Source of the DNA: Pseudooceanicola lipolyticus
Lineage (GTDB): Bacteria; Pseudomonadota; Alphaproteobacteria; Rhodobacterales; Rhodobacteraceae
Assembly: GCF_002786325.1 (NCBI RefSeq)
Contig: NZ_PGTB01000013.1
Location: 1-63,038, forward strand
Reading direction: 5' to 3'
DNA length: 63,038 bases
Position 1 is the first letter of the stretch. Every line of letters begins with the position of its first letter. This document shows, piece by piece, positions 16,887 to 25,993 of the stretch. Position numbers and translations under genes: made by a program. The notes under the pieces are model-generated. The model searched no databases, had not been told where the DNA came from, and saw only the letters and a program-made list of their open reading frames with translations.

Positions 16887-17252
16887 TCAGCCAACCACGC
16901 GGTGGCCACGGCCGCGCAGGCAGTTCAGAACGATTGCCTGGCGCCGCTCGCTGGCATCTACGGCCCCGGCGATCCCGCCGACCAGCGCGCCGGCCACGGC
17001 CCCGCCAAGGGCATCGCCCTCGTCATCGAGTTCGCCAAGCAACGCGCCGGTGCCCGCGCCCAGAACCGCCGCGGCGGCGGTTTCCTGATCGAACTGCCGC
17101 TGGTTGCGCGCCAGCGTCTGGCATGCGGACAGATCGCTTTGGAACGCGGCAGACGGCGCGCCATCCAAAATCGGGGTATAGTTGGCGCCGCTTTCCGCGC
17201 AGGCCGAAAGAACAAGCGCGGCGGCGCAGAATGTCGGGATCAGGGGTGTCAT
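16887..17252 (-). CDS. glycine-zipper lipoprotein
   Basis: A 121-residue exported lipoprotein. The signal peptide ends in the lipobox L15-S16-A17-C18. The mature part has a glycine-zipper region (LGAGTGALLGELDDEGDALGGAVAG, residues about 64-90, read here in two blocks) of the type found in outer-membrane-associated small lipoproteins, and two further Cys residues that could form a disulfide (around ACQTL and LNCLRG). It sits between an AraC regulator gene and a small ORF on the same strand. Role unknown; outer membrane or periplasmic surface location expected. Confidence 0.8.
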   Translation of the reverse strand: MTPLIPTFCAAALVLSACAESGANYTPILDGAPSAAFQSDLSACQTLARNQRQFDQETAAAAVLGAGTGALLGELDDEGDALGGAVAGALVGGIAGAVDASERRQAIVLNCLRGRGHRVVG

Positions 17253-17369
17253 GGCTTGTCCATCATCGGGTGTATGCGATGGGCATTAGGTAGAGGGCCA
17301 AGCAGCGGACCGACATGACCGCAGAGATCAGGAAATTGACACTGCGTATCAGATTGCGACGATCCGGGG

Positions 17370-18395
17370 TCAGCAGCCCCGATCGAGATAGGCGGTGGGG
17401 CTGTGCCCGGTCCAGCGCTTGAAGGCGCGCACGAAGGAAGAGGCCTCGGAGAAGCCCAGCAGGTAGGCGGTTTCGTTCACCGAAACCTTGCGCGCGGTCA
17501 GATAGTCCAGCGCCATGCGGCGGCGCAGGTCGTCATGGATCTCGGCAAAGGTTTCGTCTTCGGCCTTGAGCCGGCGATATAGCGTCTGCCGGCTCATGCC
17601 CAGGTCGCGCGCCAGCTTGGACATCGACAGGGAGCCCTCGTGCAGGTTGGGCAGGATCGCCGCCTCGATCCGGTCGCGCAGCCGGTCCGACCGCCCCAGC
17701 GCCTCGAGCAGCCCATCGGCGTGGCGGGAGAAGATGCCGAAGGAATAGGCGTGGCCCGGTTCGAAGTCGGAGGCGTCGCTGAGCCAGACCGGGTCGATCC
17801 TGAGGGCATTGCGCGCGGCGTTGAACCGCACCGGGACCTGGAACAGGTCCGGATATTCGGCCGCGTGCGGCGGTGGCGGATAGGTCACCTCCATCTCCAG
17901 CGCGAAGGTTGCGCCCGGAAAGGACCGGCGGAACTCGCTGATGAAACGTGCGAATGACGCCTCGAGCATGATGTAATCCGGCCCAGAGACGGCGACGTGG
18001 TCGACAATCCAGACCGCGCCGTCCTGGTCGAGCAATTCGAACCGCTCCGGGGCGCTTGCAACGTCGAGCTCGGTGATCAGATGCAGGTAGCGGTTGAGTT
18101 GCCCGATGGCGTGGGCGAGCGATTGCGCGGAGTGCATGATCTGCCCGACGATCGACATCGTCTCGAGCCGGGAGTCCAGCGTATGTTTGAGCAGGAGCGC
18201 GGTATCCCCCGTTGCCGCCATGGCGGCCGCGATCAGCGCCTGGTAGGCGGCGACCGAAACCCGCGCGTCCTGGTCGGCGATATCGGCCTCCACCAGGCCC
18301 GACGCGGCCAAGAGCGCTGGCCTCGGGGCACCCTGCCGGACGGCATAGTCCAGAAACGCTGCGGCGAAACCTGCGGCCATGGTTGGCTGGGACAT
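17370..18395 (-). CDS. AraC family transcriptional regulator (OruR/ArgR-like N-terminal domain)
   Basis: A 341-residue regulator with the arabinose-binding-type N-terminal domain found in ornithine-utilisation OruR-like proteins (about residues 15-200) and a C-terminal AraC helix-turn-helix pair: LSMSKLARDLGMSRQTLYRRL followed by YLLGFSEASSFVRAFKRWTGHSP. The ATG at 18395 gives the normal family length. No divergent target is evident; the neighbours are a lipoprotein gene downstream and a WYL-type regulator upstream on the same strand, so its target may lie elsewhere. Confidence 0.92.
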   Translation of the reverse strand: MSQPTMAAGFAAAFLDYAVRQGAPRPALLAASGLVEADIADQDARVSVAAYQALIAAAMAATGDTALLLKHTLDSRLETMSIVGQIMHSAQSLAHAIGQLNRYLHLITELDVASAPERFELLDQDGAVWIVDHVAVSGPDYIMLEASFARFISEFRRSFPGATFALEMEVTYPPPPHAAEYPDLFQVPVRFNAARNALRIDPVWLSDASDFEPGHAYSFGIFSRHADGLLEALGRSDRLRDRIEAAILPNLHEGSLSMSKLARDLGMSRQTLYRRLKAEDETFAEIHDDLRRRMALDYLTARKVSVNETAYLLGFSEASSFVRAFKRWTGHSPTAYLDRGC

Positions 18396-18563
18396 TGCGT
18401 ATATCCATCGGCAAAGGAGGTATTTCGGCCGACAGTCCTATCGGGAAACATTCGCAATGTCATGGCGAAGCCTGCTGGCGGCCGGCCAATGGGACGGCGC
18501 CGTGAGCTTGCAGGCCGCAGCATGGGAGGGCAGGGGCGGCCTTCCCGCGCGGATCGGTTGCCG

Positions 18564-19268
18564 CTATGCTTGTATCGACGATTCAGTGCGGGCCTGCGTT
18601 GCCGCGTATTCGCGCAACAAGGACACGCGCCGGGGTCTGAAGCTGCGCCCGTTCAGCTCGGCCTGTTCGATCCCCGAGGCGTGGAAAATCCGCCAGTCCT
18701 GCCGCAGGCAGCACCAGACCAGCAGCATCAGCGTGCGATCCGAATAGCTGATGCCCAGGGGCCAGACCTCGCGCTCGGTGATCCGGCCCTTGAGATCGCG
18801 ATACCGCAGGTCGAGCGCCAGCTCCTCCCAGCAGGCGCGCCGCAACAGCGCCATGTCCACCGCAACCGCCGCGCGGGTAGGGGGCGGCCGGAAGCTGCGC
18901 AAGACGGTGTGCATGGCCTGTCGCGCCTGCTGGTCGGCCAGGGTGGCGATGATCCGGGCCAGGGCCGATTGGCCCGCCGCCTCCAGCGCCGCGTCGCCGG
19001 TCTGGCGCAGGTCTCCGACGGCAAGCACAAGCGCCTCGATCTCGAGCCGCGAGAAACTTTGCGGCGGTAAGGCCGGATCCTCGGTCAGCCGGTAACCCAG
19101 CCCGGCCTCGCCATCGATCAGGGCGCCGCCGGCGCGCAGCGTGGCGATGTCGCGATACAGCTGTCGCCGCGACACGCCGGTTTCGGTCGCCAGCCGCGCG
19201 GCGGTAACCGGCGCGGGCAGGCGGCGCAGCGCGTCCATCAGGCGCATGAGGCGGTCGGTCCGGGCCAT
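18564..19268 (-). CDS. YafY/WYL-type HTH transcriptional regulator
   Basis: A 234-residue regulator with an N-terminal DeoR-like HTH (RLMRLMDALRRLPAPVTAARLATETGVSRRQLYRDI, read in segments) and a C-terminal WYL domain; the WYL-like core is in RDLKGRITEREVWPLGISYSDRT. I use the ATG at 19268 (MARTDRL), as the longer frame from 19310 adds non-family residues and intrudes on the divergent GST promoter. It is divergent from a glutathione S-transferase gene 64 bases away, the same pairing seen in many proteobacteria, and probably controls it. Confidence 0.9.
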   Translation of the reverse strand: MARTDRLMRLMDALRRLPAPVTAARLATETGVSRRQLYRDIATLRAGGALIDGEAGLGYRLTEDPALPPQSFSRLEIEALVLAVGDLRQTGDAALEAAGQSALARIIATLADQQARQAMHTVLRSFRPPPTRAAVAVDMALLRRACWEELALDLRYRDLKGRITEREVWPLGISYSDRTLMLLVWCCLRQDWRIFHASGIEQAELNGRSFRPRRVSLLREYAATQARTESSIQA

Positions 19269-19332
19269 GCTGACGCAATCTGTCAGCAGGGGGCGGCTAT
19301 GGCAAGGCACCGCAACCTTCAGGAGGCACCCA

Positions 19333-19941
19333 ATGCCAACCCTCTACCACGCACCCAACTCGCGCTCGTCCTCGATCATCGTGCTGATCCAGGAAATGGG
19401 CATCGCCGACCAGATCGAGGTGATCGAGGTCACCGTCGCCCGTCAGGATGGCAGCGGTGGCCCCGATCCGCGCAACCCGCATCCCGAGAGCAAGGTTCCC
19501 TATCTGACCGAGGGCACCGACCACGTGCGCGAGCGCGGCGCCATCGTTGCCTATCTGACGGACCGGTTCCCCGACTCGGGCCTTGGCCGTCCGGTCGGAC
19601 ACCCGCAGCGCGGCGCCTTTCTCAGCTGGCTCTTCTATTACCAGGGCGTGATGGAACCCGTGCTGGTCCTGGACTGGGCGAAGATCGAACATCCCGCCCT
19701 GCACACCACGTTCCGCGACCTGGACACCATGTTTGCCCGCCTTTCCGAAGTGTTGGAGCACCAGCCCTATCTGCTGGGCGAGGAATATTCGGCGGTCGAC
19801 CTGCTGTTGTCGAGCCCGTTCCAATGGCTGCCGGATGCCATGCCGGTGCAGCCCTCGGTGCAGGCCTGGGTCAAGCGCTGCGGCGCGCGCCCGGCGTTGA
19901 AGGCGGTGGAAGGCCGCGAGCGGGCGACTTTGCGCCAATAG
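19333..19941 (+). CDS. glutathione S-transferase family protein
   Basis: A 202-residue GST. The N-terminal thioredoxin-like domain starts MPTLYHAPNSRSSS and contains the ESKVPYL cis-proline loop and ERGAIVAYLTDRF glutathione-binding segment; the C-terminal helical domain includes YLLGEEYSAVDLLLSS. An AGGAGG Shine-Dalgarno (19321-19326) is spaced well before the ATG at 19333. Divergent from a WYL-type regulator. Substrate unknown; detoxification or stress role is usual. Confidence 0.92.
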   Translation: MPTLYHAPNSRSSSIIVLIQEMGIADQIEVIEVTVARQDGSGGPDPRNPHPESKVPYLTEGTDHVRERGAIVAYLTDRFPDSGLGRPVGHPQRGAFLSWLFYYQGVMEPVLVLDWAKIEHPALHTTFRDLDTMFARLSEVLEHQPYLLGEEYSAVDLLLSSPFQWLPDAMPVQPSVQAWVKRCGARPALKAVEGRERATLRQ

Positions 19942-19947
19942 GCCGGG

Positions 19948-19967
19948 GCCGCCGCTGGCGGCGTTTC
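19948..19967 (+). terminator. possible terminator after the GST gene
   Basis: A GCCGCC-GCT-GGCGGC stem-loop six bases after the GST stop is followed by GTTTC. The T run is short, so this is a weak terminator call. Confidence 0.4.
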
Positions 19968-20009
19968 AAAGTAAGGCGCGGGTCATGCCCCGGCGCATCG
20001 CGCGCAGGC

Positions 20010-20906
20010 CTATGCCGGCTGGTGGCTGTTTTGCAGCGGGCAGCCGAGCACTTCGAACAGGGCCGCCATCGCCCGGGTGCGGTGGCGGCTGGGATGCGTG
20101 AGGGCCGAGAAGCGGCGCGCGCCGCCGTCCATGCGGACGGTTGCAAGCGAAGGCGCGTGGGTCAGTGCCAGGTCCGACAGGGCGGTGGCGTGGCCGCCCG
20201 CCGCGATGGCCCCAAGGATGGCCTCGTTCGACGGCAATTCGAAACTCACCGTCAGGTCCTCCAGCGCGACCCCGGTCTGCGCGAGATGGCGCTCGAACTC
20301 GGCCCGCGTGCCCGAGCCGCGCTCGCGCAGGATCCAGCGCGACTTGTCATAGTCTGCCGGCTCGACCCGCCGACAGCCGGCCCAGGGGTGGTCCTGGCGG
20401 ACCCAGATGACAAGGTGATCCTGCCCGATGACCTGCTGGTGCAGCGTCGAATCCCCGACCTCGCCCTCGACCAAGCCGACATCGGCACGCCCTTCGCCGA
20501 CCGCCGCGGCCACCTGCGCGGTGTTGCCGACGGTGACCTGGATGTCGATTTCGGGGAAGGCTTCGTGCAACCCGACCAGCCGCGGCGGCAGCCAATAGCT
20601 GGCCACCGTCTGGCTGGAATATACCCGCAGGCGGCCGCGGGGTTCGCGTGCCAGATCCTGCAGCACCACCCGTGCCGAGTCCATGCGGGCGAGGATCTGA
20701 CGCGCCTCTTCGAGAAATATCTTGCCTGCCTCGGAAAGCTCGATCCCGCGGCCGATCCGGTGGAACAGCTTGACGTCCGACTGCTCTTCAAGCTTGGCGA
20801 TGGACACGCTGACCGCCGATTGCGTCAGGTTCAGCGCCTCGGCGGCGCGTGTGACATGCAGCCGTTCGGCAACGACGACAAAGACCCTGAGTTGTTCGAA
20901 CGTCAT
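20010..20906 (-). CDS. LysR family transcriptional regulator (CysB/CbbR-like layout)
   Basis: A 298-residue LysR-type regulator with the N-terminal HTH (TFEQLRVFVVVAERLHVTRAAEALNLTQSAVS, read in segments) and an effector domain from about residue 90. It is divergent from soeABC across about 105 bases that include an AT-rich stretch likely to hold both promoters. Regulation of sulfite oxidation by the divergent regulator is the simplest reading. No specific LysR box was pinned down. Confidence 0.93.
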   Translation of the reverse strand: MTFEQLRVFVVVAERLHVTRAAEALNLTQSAVSVSIAKLEEQSDVKLFHRIGRGIELSEAGKIFLEEARQILARMDSARVVLQDLAREPRGRLRVYSSQTVASYWLPPRLVGLHEAFPEIDIQVTVGNTAQVAAAVGEGRADVGLVEGEVGDSTLHQQVIGQDHLVIWVRQDHPWAGCRRVEPADYDKSRWILRERGSGTRAEFERHLAQTGVALEDLTVSFELPSNEAILGAIAAGGHATALSDLALTHAPSLATVRMDGGARRFSALTHPSRHRTRAMAALFEVLGCPLQNSHQPA

Positions 20907-21010
20907 GTAAAATCATATATCGGATCGAACGAAACCAGCAATACAATGAATTTGATTTATGCTTGATCCGGCGCGATCCTGACCCGAGGACCCAACAGCC
21001 AGTGAAGCGG

Positions 21011-23863
21011 ATGATGCCAGGACAGCCAGAGGTCGACACCAACCAGCCGGTGGGCGACACCCTGCGGAAAACCACCTGCTATATGTGCGCCTGCCGCTGC
21101 GGCATCGACGTGCATCTGCGCGACGGCAAGGTGCGCTATATCGAGGGCAACCGCGATCACCCGGTGAACAAGGGCGTGCTGTGCGGCAAGGGCAGCGCCG
21201 GGATCATGCAGCATTACTCGCCCGCCCGGCTGCGCGCGCCGATGAAACGCGTCGGGCCGCGCGGCTCGGGGCAATTCGAGGAGATCTCCTGGGACGAGGC
21301 GCTGGACATCGCGACCGGCTGGTTGGGGGCGGTGCGCAAGACGGATCCGCGCAAGCTGGCCTTCTTTACCGGGCGCGACCAGAGCCAGAGCCTGACGGGG
21401 TTCTGGGCGATGCAGTTCGGGACCCCGAATTTCGCCGCGCATGGCGGGTTCTGCTCGGTCAACATGGCGGCCGGCGGGCTTTATACCTTCGGCGGCGCGT
21501 TCTGGGAATTCGGCGATCCGGACTGGGACCTGACCAAGTATTTCATGCTGTTCGGGGTGGCCGAGGACCATGCCAGCAACCCGATCAAGATCGGCATCGG
21601 CAAGCTGAAGGCGCGCGGGGCCAAGGTGGTGTCGATCAATCCGGTGCGCACCGGCTATAACGCGGTGGCCGACGAATGGGTCGGCATCCGCCCCGGCACG
21701 GACGGTTTGTTCGTCGGGGCGCTGATCCATGAACTGTTCCGGACCGAACAGATCGACCTCGACTATCTGGTCCGCTATACCAACGCGCCCTGGCTGGTTG
21801 TCGATGCGCCGGGCGAGGCCGATGACGGGCTGTTCGCGCGCGATGCGGATGGCAACCCGCTGGCATGGGACCGGGCCGGCGGCCGGCTGGTCAACGGCAA
21901 AGCCGCGGGCATCCAGCCGGTGCTGACCGGCCGGCATCGCCTGCCCGACGGGCGCAGCGCCCGACCGGTTTTCGAGCTGATGGCGGAACGCTATCTGGAC
22001 GATGCCTACAGCCCCGCGGCGGTGGCCGAACGCACCGGCGTTCCGGCCGAGCAGATCCGGCGCATCGCCGGCGAACTGGCCCATGTCGCCTTCCAGGAGG
22101 AGATCGTGCTGGACCAGCCCTGGACCGATTGGGCCGGGCGCAGGCATGACAAGATGATCGGCCGCCCGGTCAGCATGCACGCGATGCGCGGAATCTCGGC
22201 GCATTCCAACGGGTTCCAGACCTGCCGGATGATCCATATCCTGCAGATCCTGCTGGGGTCGATCGATTGTCCAGGCGGCTTTCGCTATAAGCCGCCTTAT
22301 CCCAAGCAGACGCCGCCAAACCTTTTGCCGCATGGCGCGTCGGGTGACATCAAGCCCGAGCTGCCGCTGGGCGGGCCGCATCTGGGGTTTCCGCACGGGC
22401 CGGAACACCTGCTGCTGGATGAAAACGGGGGGCCGAACCGGCTGGACAAGGGGTTTTCCTGGGACGCCCCGATGAGCGCGCATGGCCTGATGCACATGGT
22501 CATCAACAACGCCGCGCAGAAAGACCCCTACGGCATCGACGTGTTGTTCATGTATATGGCCAACATGGCGTGGAACTCGTCGATGAACGTTCCGGGCACG
22601 CTGGATGCGCTGACCGCGCAGGACGAGAACGGCGACTATGTGATCCCCAAGATCATCTATTCCGACGCCTATTATTCCGAGACCGTCCCCTTTGCCGATC
22701 TGATCCTGCCCGACACCACCTATCTGGAGCGCTGGGACTGCATCTCGCTGTTGGACCGGCCGATTTCCGAGCCCGAACTGGTGGCGGATGCGATCCGCTG
22801 GCCGGTGGTCGCGCCGGACCGCGATGTGCGCGGCTTCCAGGAGGTGCTGATCGATCTGGGCGCGCGGCTGCGCCTGCCGAAATTCGTCAACGAGGATGGC
22901 AGCCCGAAATATCCCGGCGGCTATCCCGATTATATCGTGAACCACGAACGCAAACCGGGCATCGGGCCGCTGGCCGGGTTTCGCGGCGCGAGCGGAACAG
23001 AGACCTGCGTCGGCGCGCCGAATCCCGACCAGCTTGAGAAATACATCGAGAACGGCGCCTTTTTCGGCCAGCATATCGCGCCGGAACATGCCTATTTCCG
23101 CCACGCCAATCGCGGCTATCTCGACTGGGGCATCGAGAAAGGCATCCGGATGTCGCCGGAGCCGACGATCTTCCAGCTTTACAGCGAACCGCTGCAGCGG
23201 TTCCGGCTTGCCGCGCGCGGCCATGGCGACCGCCTGCCGCCCGACCGCGCCCGCGCCCGCATAGAGACACATTTCGACCCGCTGCCGTTCTGGTATCCGC
23301 CGCTGGAAGAGCAACTGGTGCAGGGCTTTCCGCTGCATGCGATCACCCAGCGCCCGATGCATATGTACCATTCCTGGGGATCGCAGAACGCCTGGTTGCG
23401 CCAGATCACCGCGGCCAACCGGCTGTACATACATGGCTCGGTGGGCGCGCAGATCGGCGTTGGTGATGATGACTGGGTCTGGCTGTCCTCGCATCAGGGA
23501 CGGGTCAAATGCCAGGTTCGCCTGATGCAGGGGGTCAACCCGCATACCGTCTGGACCTGGAATGCCATCGGCAAGCGGCGCGGGGCCTGGGGGCTGGATG
23601 ACGACGCGCCCGAAAGCAACCAGGGCTTCCTGCTGAACCACCTGATTTCCGAGCTTCTGCCCGAGGGCGGCGGCGGCTATCGCTATTCCAACTCCGACCC
23701 GATCACCGGCCAGGCCGCGTGGTTCGACCTGCGTGTCGCAATCGAGAAGGCCGAGGGCGGCGGCGAGACCGAGCCGCGCTTCGAGCCGCTGGGGCGCGAC
23801 CATCAACCGGCTTCGCCCCGCCGTCTCGCCTTTGGGGCGGAATTCCGAAAGGCCAAGGCATGA
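21011..23863 (+). CDS. soeA: molybdopterin oxidoreductase large subunit, probable sulfite dehydrogenase SoeA
   Basis: A 950-residue molybdopterin-guanine-dinucleotide enzyme of the DMSO reductase family. The N terminus carries a 4Fe-4S motif C23-x2-C26-x3-C30 with the fourth ligand C58 (GVLCGKG). C148 in AHGGFCSVN is at the molybdenum-ligand position. With a four-cluster SoeB and a DmsC-like membrane anchor it matches SoeABC, the cytoplasmic-facing sulfite:quinone oxidoreductase of purple sulfur bacteria and roseobacters, used when taurine or other sulfonates release sulfite. No Tat signal precedes the first cluster, agreeing with a cytoplasmic subunit. I start at ATG 21011; a TTG at 20963 would add 16 residues. 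A related polysulfide/thiosulfate reductase-type enzyme is the main alternative. Confidence 0.8.
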   Translation: MMPGQPEVDTNQPVGDTLRKTTCYMCACRCGIDVHLRDGKVRYIEGNRDHPVNKGVLCGKGSAGIMQHYSPARLRAPMKRVGPRGSGQFEEISWDEALDIATGWLGAVRKTDPRKLAFFTGRDQSQSLTGFWAMQFGTPNFAAHGGFCSVNMAAGGLYTFGGAFWEFGDPDWDLTKYFMLFGVAEDHASNPIKIGIGKLKARGAKVVSINPVRTGYNAVADEWVGIRPGTDGLFVGALIHELFRTEQIDLDYLVRYTNAPWLVVDAPGEADDGLFARDADGNPLAWDRAGGRLVNGKAAGIQPVLTGRHRLPDGRSARPVFELMAERYLDDAYSPAAVAERTGVPAEQIRRIAGELAHVAFQEEIVLDQPWTDWAGRRHDKMIGRPVSMHAMRGISAHSNGFQTCRMIHILQILLGSIDCPGGFRYKPPYPKQTPPNLLPHGASGDIKPELPLGGPHLGFPHGPEHLLLDENGGPNRLDKGFSWDAPMSAHGLMHMVINNAAQKDPYGIDVLFMYMANMAWNSSMNVPGTLDALTAQDENGDYVIPKIIYSDAYYSETVPFADLILPDTTYLERWDCISLLDRPISEPELVADAIRWPVVAPDRDVRGFQEVLIDLGARLRLPKFVNEDGSPKYPGGYPDYIVNHERKPGIGPLAGFRGASGTETCVGAPNPDQLEKYIENGAFFGQHIAPEHAYFRHANRGYLDWGIEKGIRMSPEPTIFQLYSEPLQRFRLAARGHGDRLPPDRARARIETHFDPLPFWYPPLEEQLVQGFPLHAITQRPMHMYHSWGSQNAWLRQITAANRLYIHGSVGAQIGVGDDDWVWLSSHQGRVKCQVRLMQGVNPHTVWTWNAIGKRRGAWGLDDDAPESNQGFLLNHLISELLPEGGGGYRYSNSDPITGQAAWFDLRVAIEKAEGGGETEPRFEPLGRDHQPASPRRLAFGAEFRKAKA

Positions 23864-24651
23864 CATCTCTTCCCGCCTGTTCCGACAAGAAGCTGGGCCT
23901 GTCCATCGACCTGGACATCTGCGTCGGCTGCCAGGCCTGCGTGACCTCCTGCAAGGAGTGGAATACCGGCGGCTATTCGGCGCCGCTCTCCGATCACGAC
24001 CCCTATGGCGCCGATCCGTCCGGCGTCTGGCTGAACCGGGTTCATTCCTACGAGGTCAGCGCGCCCGGCTGGGACCGCACCCTGCATTTCCCGCGCTCCT
24101 GCCTGCATTGCGAAACGCCCGACTGCGTGACCGTCTGCCCCACCGGCGCGTCCTACAAGCGCGTCGAAGACGGCATCGTGCTTGTGAATCCCGACACCTG
24201 CATCGGCTGCAAGCTGTGTTCCTGGGCCTGTCCCTACGGGGCGCGGGAATATGACCACGACGACGGCGTGATGAAGAAATGCACCCTGTGCGTCGACCGG
24301 ATCTATAACGACACCATCCCCGAGGAAGACCGCGTTCCCGCCTGCGTGCGCGCCTGTCCGACCGGGGCGCGCGCCTTCGGCGATTTTGCCGATCCCGAGA
24401 GCGCGGTCAGCCGCGCCGCCGAGGAACGCGGCGGGTTCGATCTGCTGGCGGAATTCGGCTATCGCCCGGTCAACACCTACCTGCCGCCGCGCCGGGGGCC
24501 GGTTGCCCAGGCGCAGCCGCACCAGCCCGGCCATCCCGCCACCGCCCGCCCCGGCAGCGAAGTGCCGGCGCTGCCCAAACCGGCAACGGCCGAAGGCAAG
24601 GGACGGCTGGACACGCTGTTTGCCTGGGTCGACCGGGCCCTGACGCGCTGA
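23860..24651 (+). CDS. soeB: 4Fe-4S ferredoxin-type electron-transfer subunit, probable SoeB
   Basis: A 263-residue iron-sulfur subunit with four cysteine motifs for four 4Fe-4S clusters: CVGCQACVTSC, CLHCETPDCVTVCPTG, CIGCKLCSWACPYG, and CTLC paired with CVRACPTG. It would pass electrons from SoeA to the quinone-facing membrane subunit. The ATG overlaps the soeA TGA as ATGA, showing tight coupling. After the last cluster motif, about 50 residues rich in Pro, Ala and Gln form a probably flexible tail. Confidence 0.88.
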   Translation: MTSLPACSDKKLGLSIDLDICVGCQACVTSCKEWNTGGYSAPLSDHDPYGADPSGVWLNRVHSYEVSAPGWDRTLHFPRSCLHCETPDCVTVCPTGASYKRVEDGIVLVNPDTCIGCKLCSWACPYGAREYDHDDGVMKKCTLCVDRIYNDTIPEEDRVPACVRACPTGARAFGDFADPESAVSRAAEERGGFDLLAEFGYRPVNTYLPPRRGPVAQAQPHQPGHPATARPGSEVPALPKPATAEGKGRLDTLFAWVDRALTR

Positions 24652-24661
24652 GGAGGACAGG

Positions 24662-25597
24662 ATGCATCCCGCCTATTCGGTGATCTTCTTCACCACCGCC
24701 TCCGGGGCGGGCTATGGGTTAATGTTCTGGCTGGGCCTGGCGCATGTTGCCGGGCTTTTGCCCGACAGTCGCTGGCTGCCCTTCCTTGCGCTTGCAACGG
24801 CGCTGGTGCTGGTGACCGCGGGGCTGTTTTCGTCGACCTTCCACCTCGGCCATCCCGAACGCGCCTGGCGGGCCTTGTCGCAATGGCGCTCGTCCTGGCT
24901 GTCGCGCGAGGGGATTGCGGCGCTGGCAACCTATGTGCCGGCGGGCCTGCTGGCGCTGGTCTGGCTGTTCGGAGTGCAGACGCCGCTCAGCCCCCTGCTG
25001 GGCCTGTTGGTGGCGGCGGGCGCGGTGGTGACGGTTTGGTGCACGGGGATGATCTATGCCTCGCTGCGCACCATCCGGCAGTGGCACCAGCCGCTGGTCC
25101 CGCTGGTCTATCTTGGGCTGGCGGCGGCCTCGGGTGCCTTGCTGCTGGCGTTGATCCTGGCTTTTTCCGGCCTGCATTGGCCGGCTGTGCTGGCCAGCGG
25201 CAGCCTGGTTCTGGCGCTGCTGCTCAAGCTGGCCTATTTCGCCCGTATCGATGGCGATCGCGGCGCATATACCGCGCAGATGGCGCTTGGCCTGGACGCC
25301 GAGGCGCACGTCCGCGTTCTGGACCCGCCGCATACCCGCCCCAATTTCATCATGCGTGAAATGGGCTATGAAATCGGCCGCCGCCATGCCACCCGGCTGC
25401 GCCGCATCGCGCTGGTGGCGCTGTTCGCGGTGCCGATCCCGCTTGCCGGCCTGGTGGTTCTGGGCAGCGGCCTGTCGCCGCTGATGCTGGCCGTGGCGAC
25501 GCTTTCGGCCGGCATCGGACTCTTGGTCGAACGCTGGCTGTTCTTTGCCGAGGCCGAGCATGTCTCGATGCTGTATTACGGCCGCCCACGGGCCTGA
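24662..25597 (+). CDS. soeC: DmsC/NrfD-like membrane anchor, probable SoeC
   Basis: A 311-residue membrane protein with about eight hydrophobic helices, of the DmsC family of anchor subunits that reduce or oxidise quinone for molybdopterin enzymes. The first helix (SVIFFTTASGAGYGLMFWL), the FHLGHPERAWRAL loop and the SSWLSREG motif are typical. A GAGGAGGA Shine-Dalgarno directly precedes the ATG, ten bases after the soeB stop. It completes the soeABC operon; no further gene follows in the next 396 bases. Confidence 0.9.
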   Translation: MHPAYSVIFFTTASGAGYGLMFWLGLAHVAGLLPDSRWLPFLALATALVLVTAGLFSSTFHLGHPERAWRALSQWRSSWLSREGIAALATYVPAGLLALVWLFGVQTPLSPLLGLLVAAGAVVTVWCTGMIYASLRTIRQWHQPLVPLVYLGLAAASGALLLALILAFSGLHWPAVLASGSLVLALLLKLAYFARIDGDRGAYTAQMALGLDAEAHVRVLDPPHTRPNFIMREMGYEIGRRHATRLRRIALVALFAVPIPLAGLVVLGSGLSPLMLAVATLSAGIGLLVERWLFFAEAEHVSMLYYGRPRA

Positions 25598-25837
25598 TGC
25601 CGGCAGCTCCGGGTGGGCGGCCGAAAGAAACCTGTACTCAAGGCGACAGCTCCGAACAAAGTAAACATAACTAAGCTTACCGGATAGCGCAGCGCGCGCA
25701 CCGCGCCCACCCGCGCAGGCAACGGGCGGCCGGGGTCAGGTATCGCCGACATTCCGCGCAGCACAAGCGTGGCCCTCGCCGCGCTGCGGTGCTTGCGCGC
25801 CGCCAGATGGCGCGCGGGGACGGCGGGTTTACCTTCA

Positions 25838-25852
25838 CAATATTTCATATTG
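25838..25852. promoter_or_regulatory. 15-bp inverted repeat, candidate operator
   Basis: CAATAT-TTC-ATATTG, two perfect six-base arms around three bases, about 140 bases upstream of the binding-protein start. Candidate regulator site; the protein is unknown. Confidence 0.4.
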
Positions 25853-25967
25853 CCGGAAAAGTTGCAGAATTAGGCAAACGGATTTCAATGAACCGTAGGG
25901 CAAGGCGCTAAATTGTTGACCAAAAGCCAGATCGCTCCGCATTCTCTGAAAGAGTTCCGGATAAAAA

Positions 25968-25982
25968 TTTCACAAAATGAAA
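25968..25982. promoter_or_regulatory. TTTCA-N5-TGAAA element before binding protein 1
   Basis: TTTCACAAAATGAAA, an inverted repeat ending 11 bases before the ATG at 25994 and just 5' of the AAGG ribosome site. The same arms and spacing occur at 34848-34862 at the same distance from the second amidohydrolase start, which argues for a shared operator or leader element. Confidence 0.5.
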
Positions 25983-25993
25983 AAGGTGAAACG

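Larger units (their letters stand above)
25598..25993. other. 396-base intergenic region upstream of the first ABC binding-protein gene
   Basis: After soeC the first 240 bases are GC-rich with no supported gene. From about 25835 the sequence becomes AT-rich and holds two inverted repeats listed separately, consistent with a promoter for the binding-protein/amidohydrolase operon. A minus-strand frame of 90 codons (25576-25848) has no ribosome site and I did not call it. Confidence 0.6.

Noticed and set aside
18413-18420. AAAGGAGG on the plus strand
   Set aside because: Perfect ribosome-site sequence, but no start codon at a usable distance.
20957-23866. 969-codon frame opposite soeA
   Set aside because: Mirror of the soeA coding strand; no recognisable motif and no ribosome site.
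25576-25848. 90-codon minus-strand frame with a hydrophobic stretch
   Set aside because: No Shine-Dalgarno, overlaps the soeC end and a candidate operator; the hydrophobic run alone is not enough.
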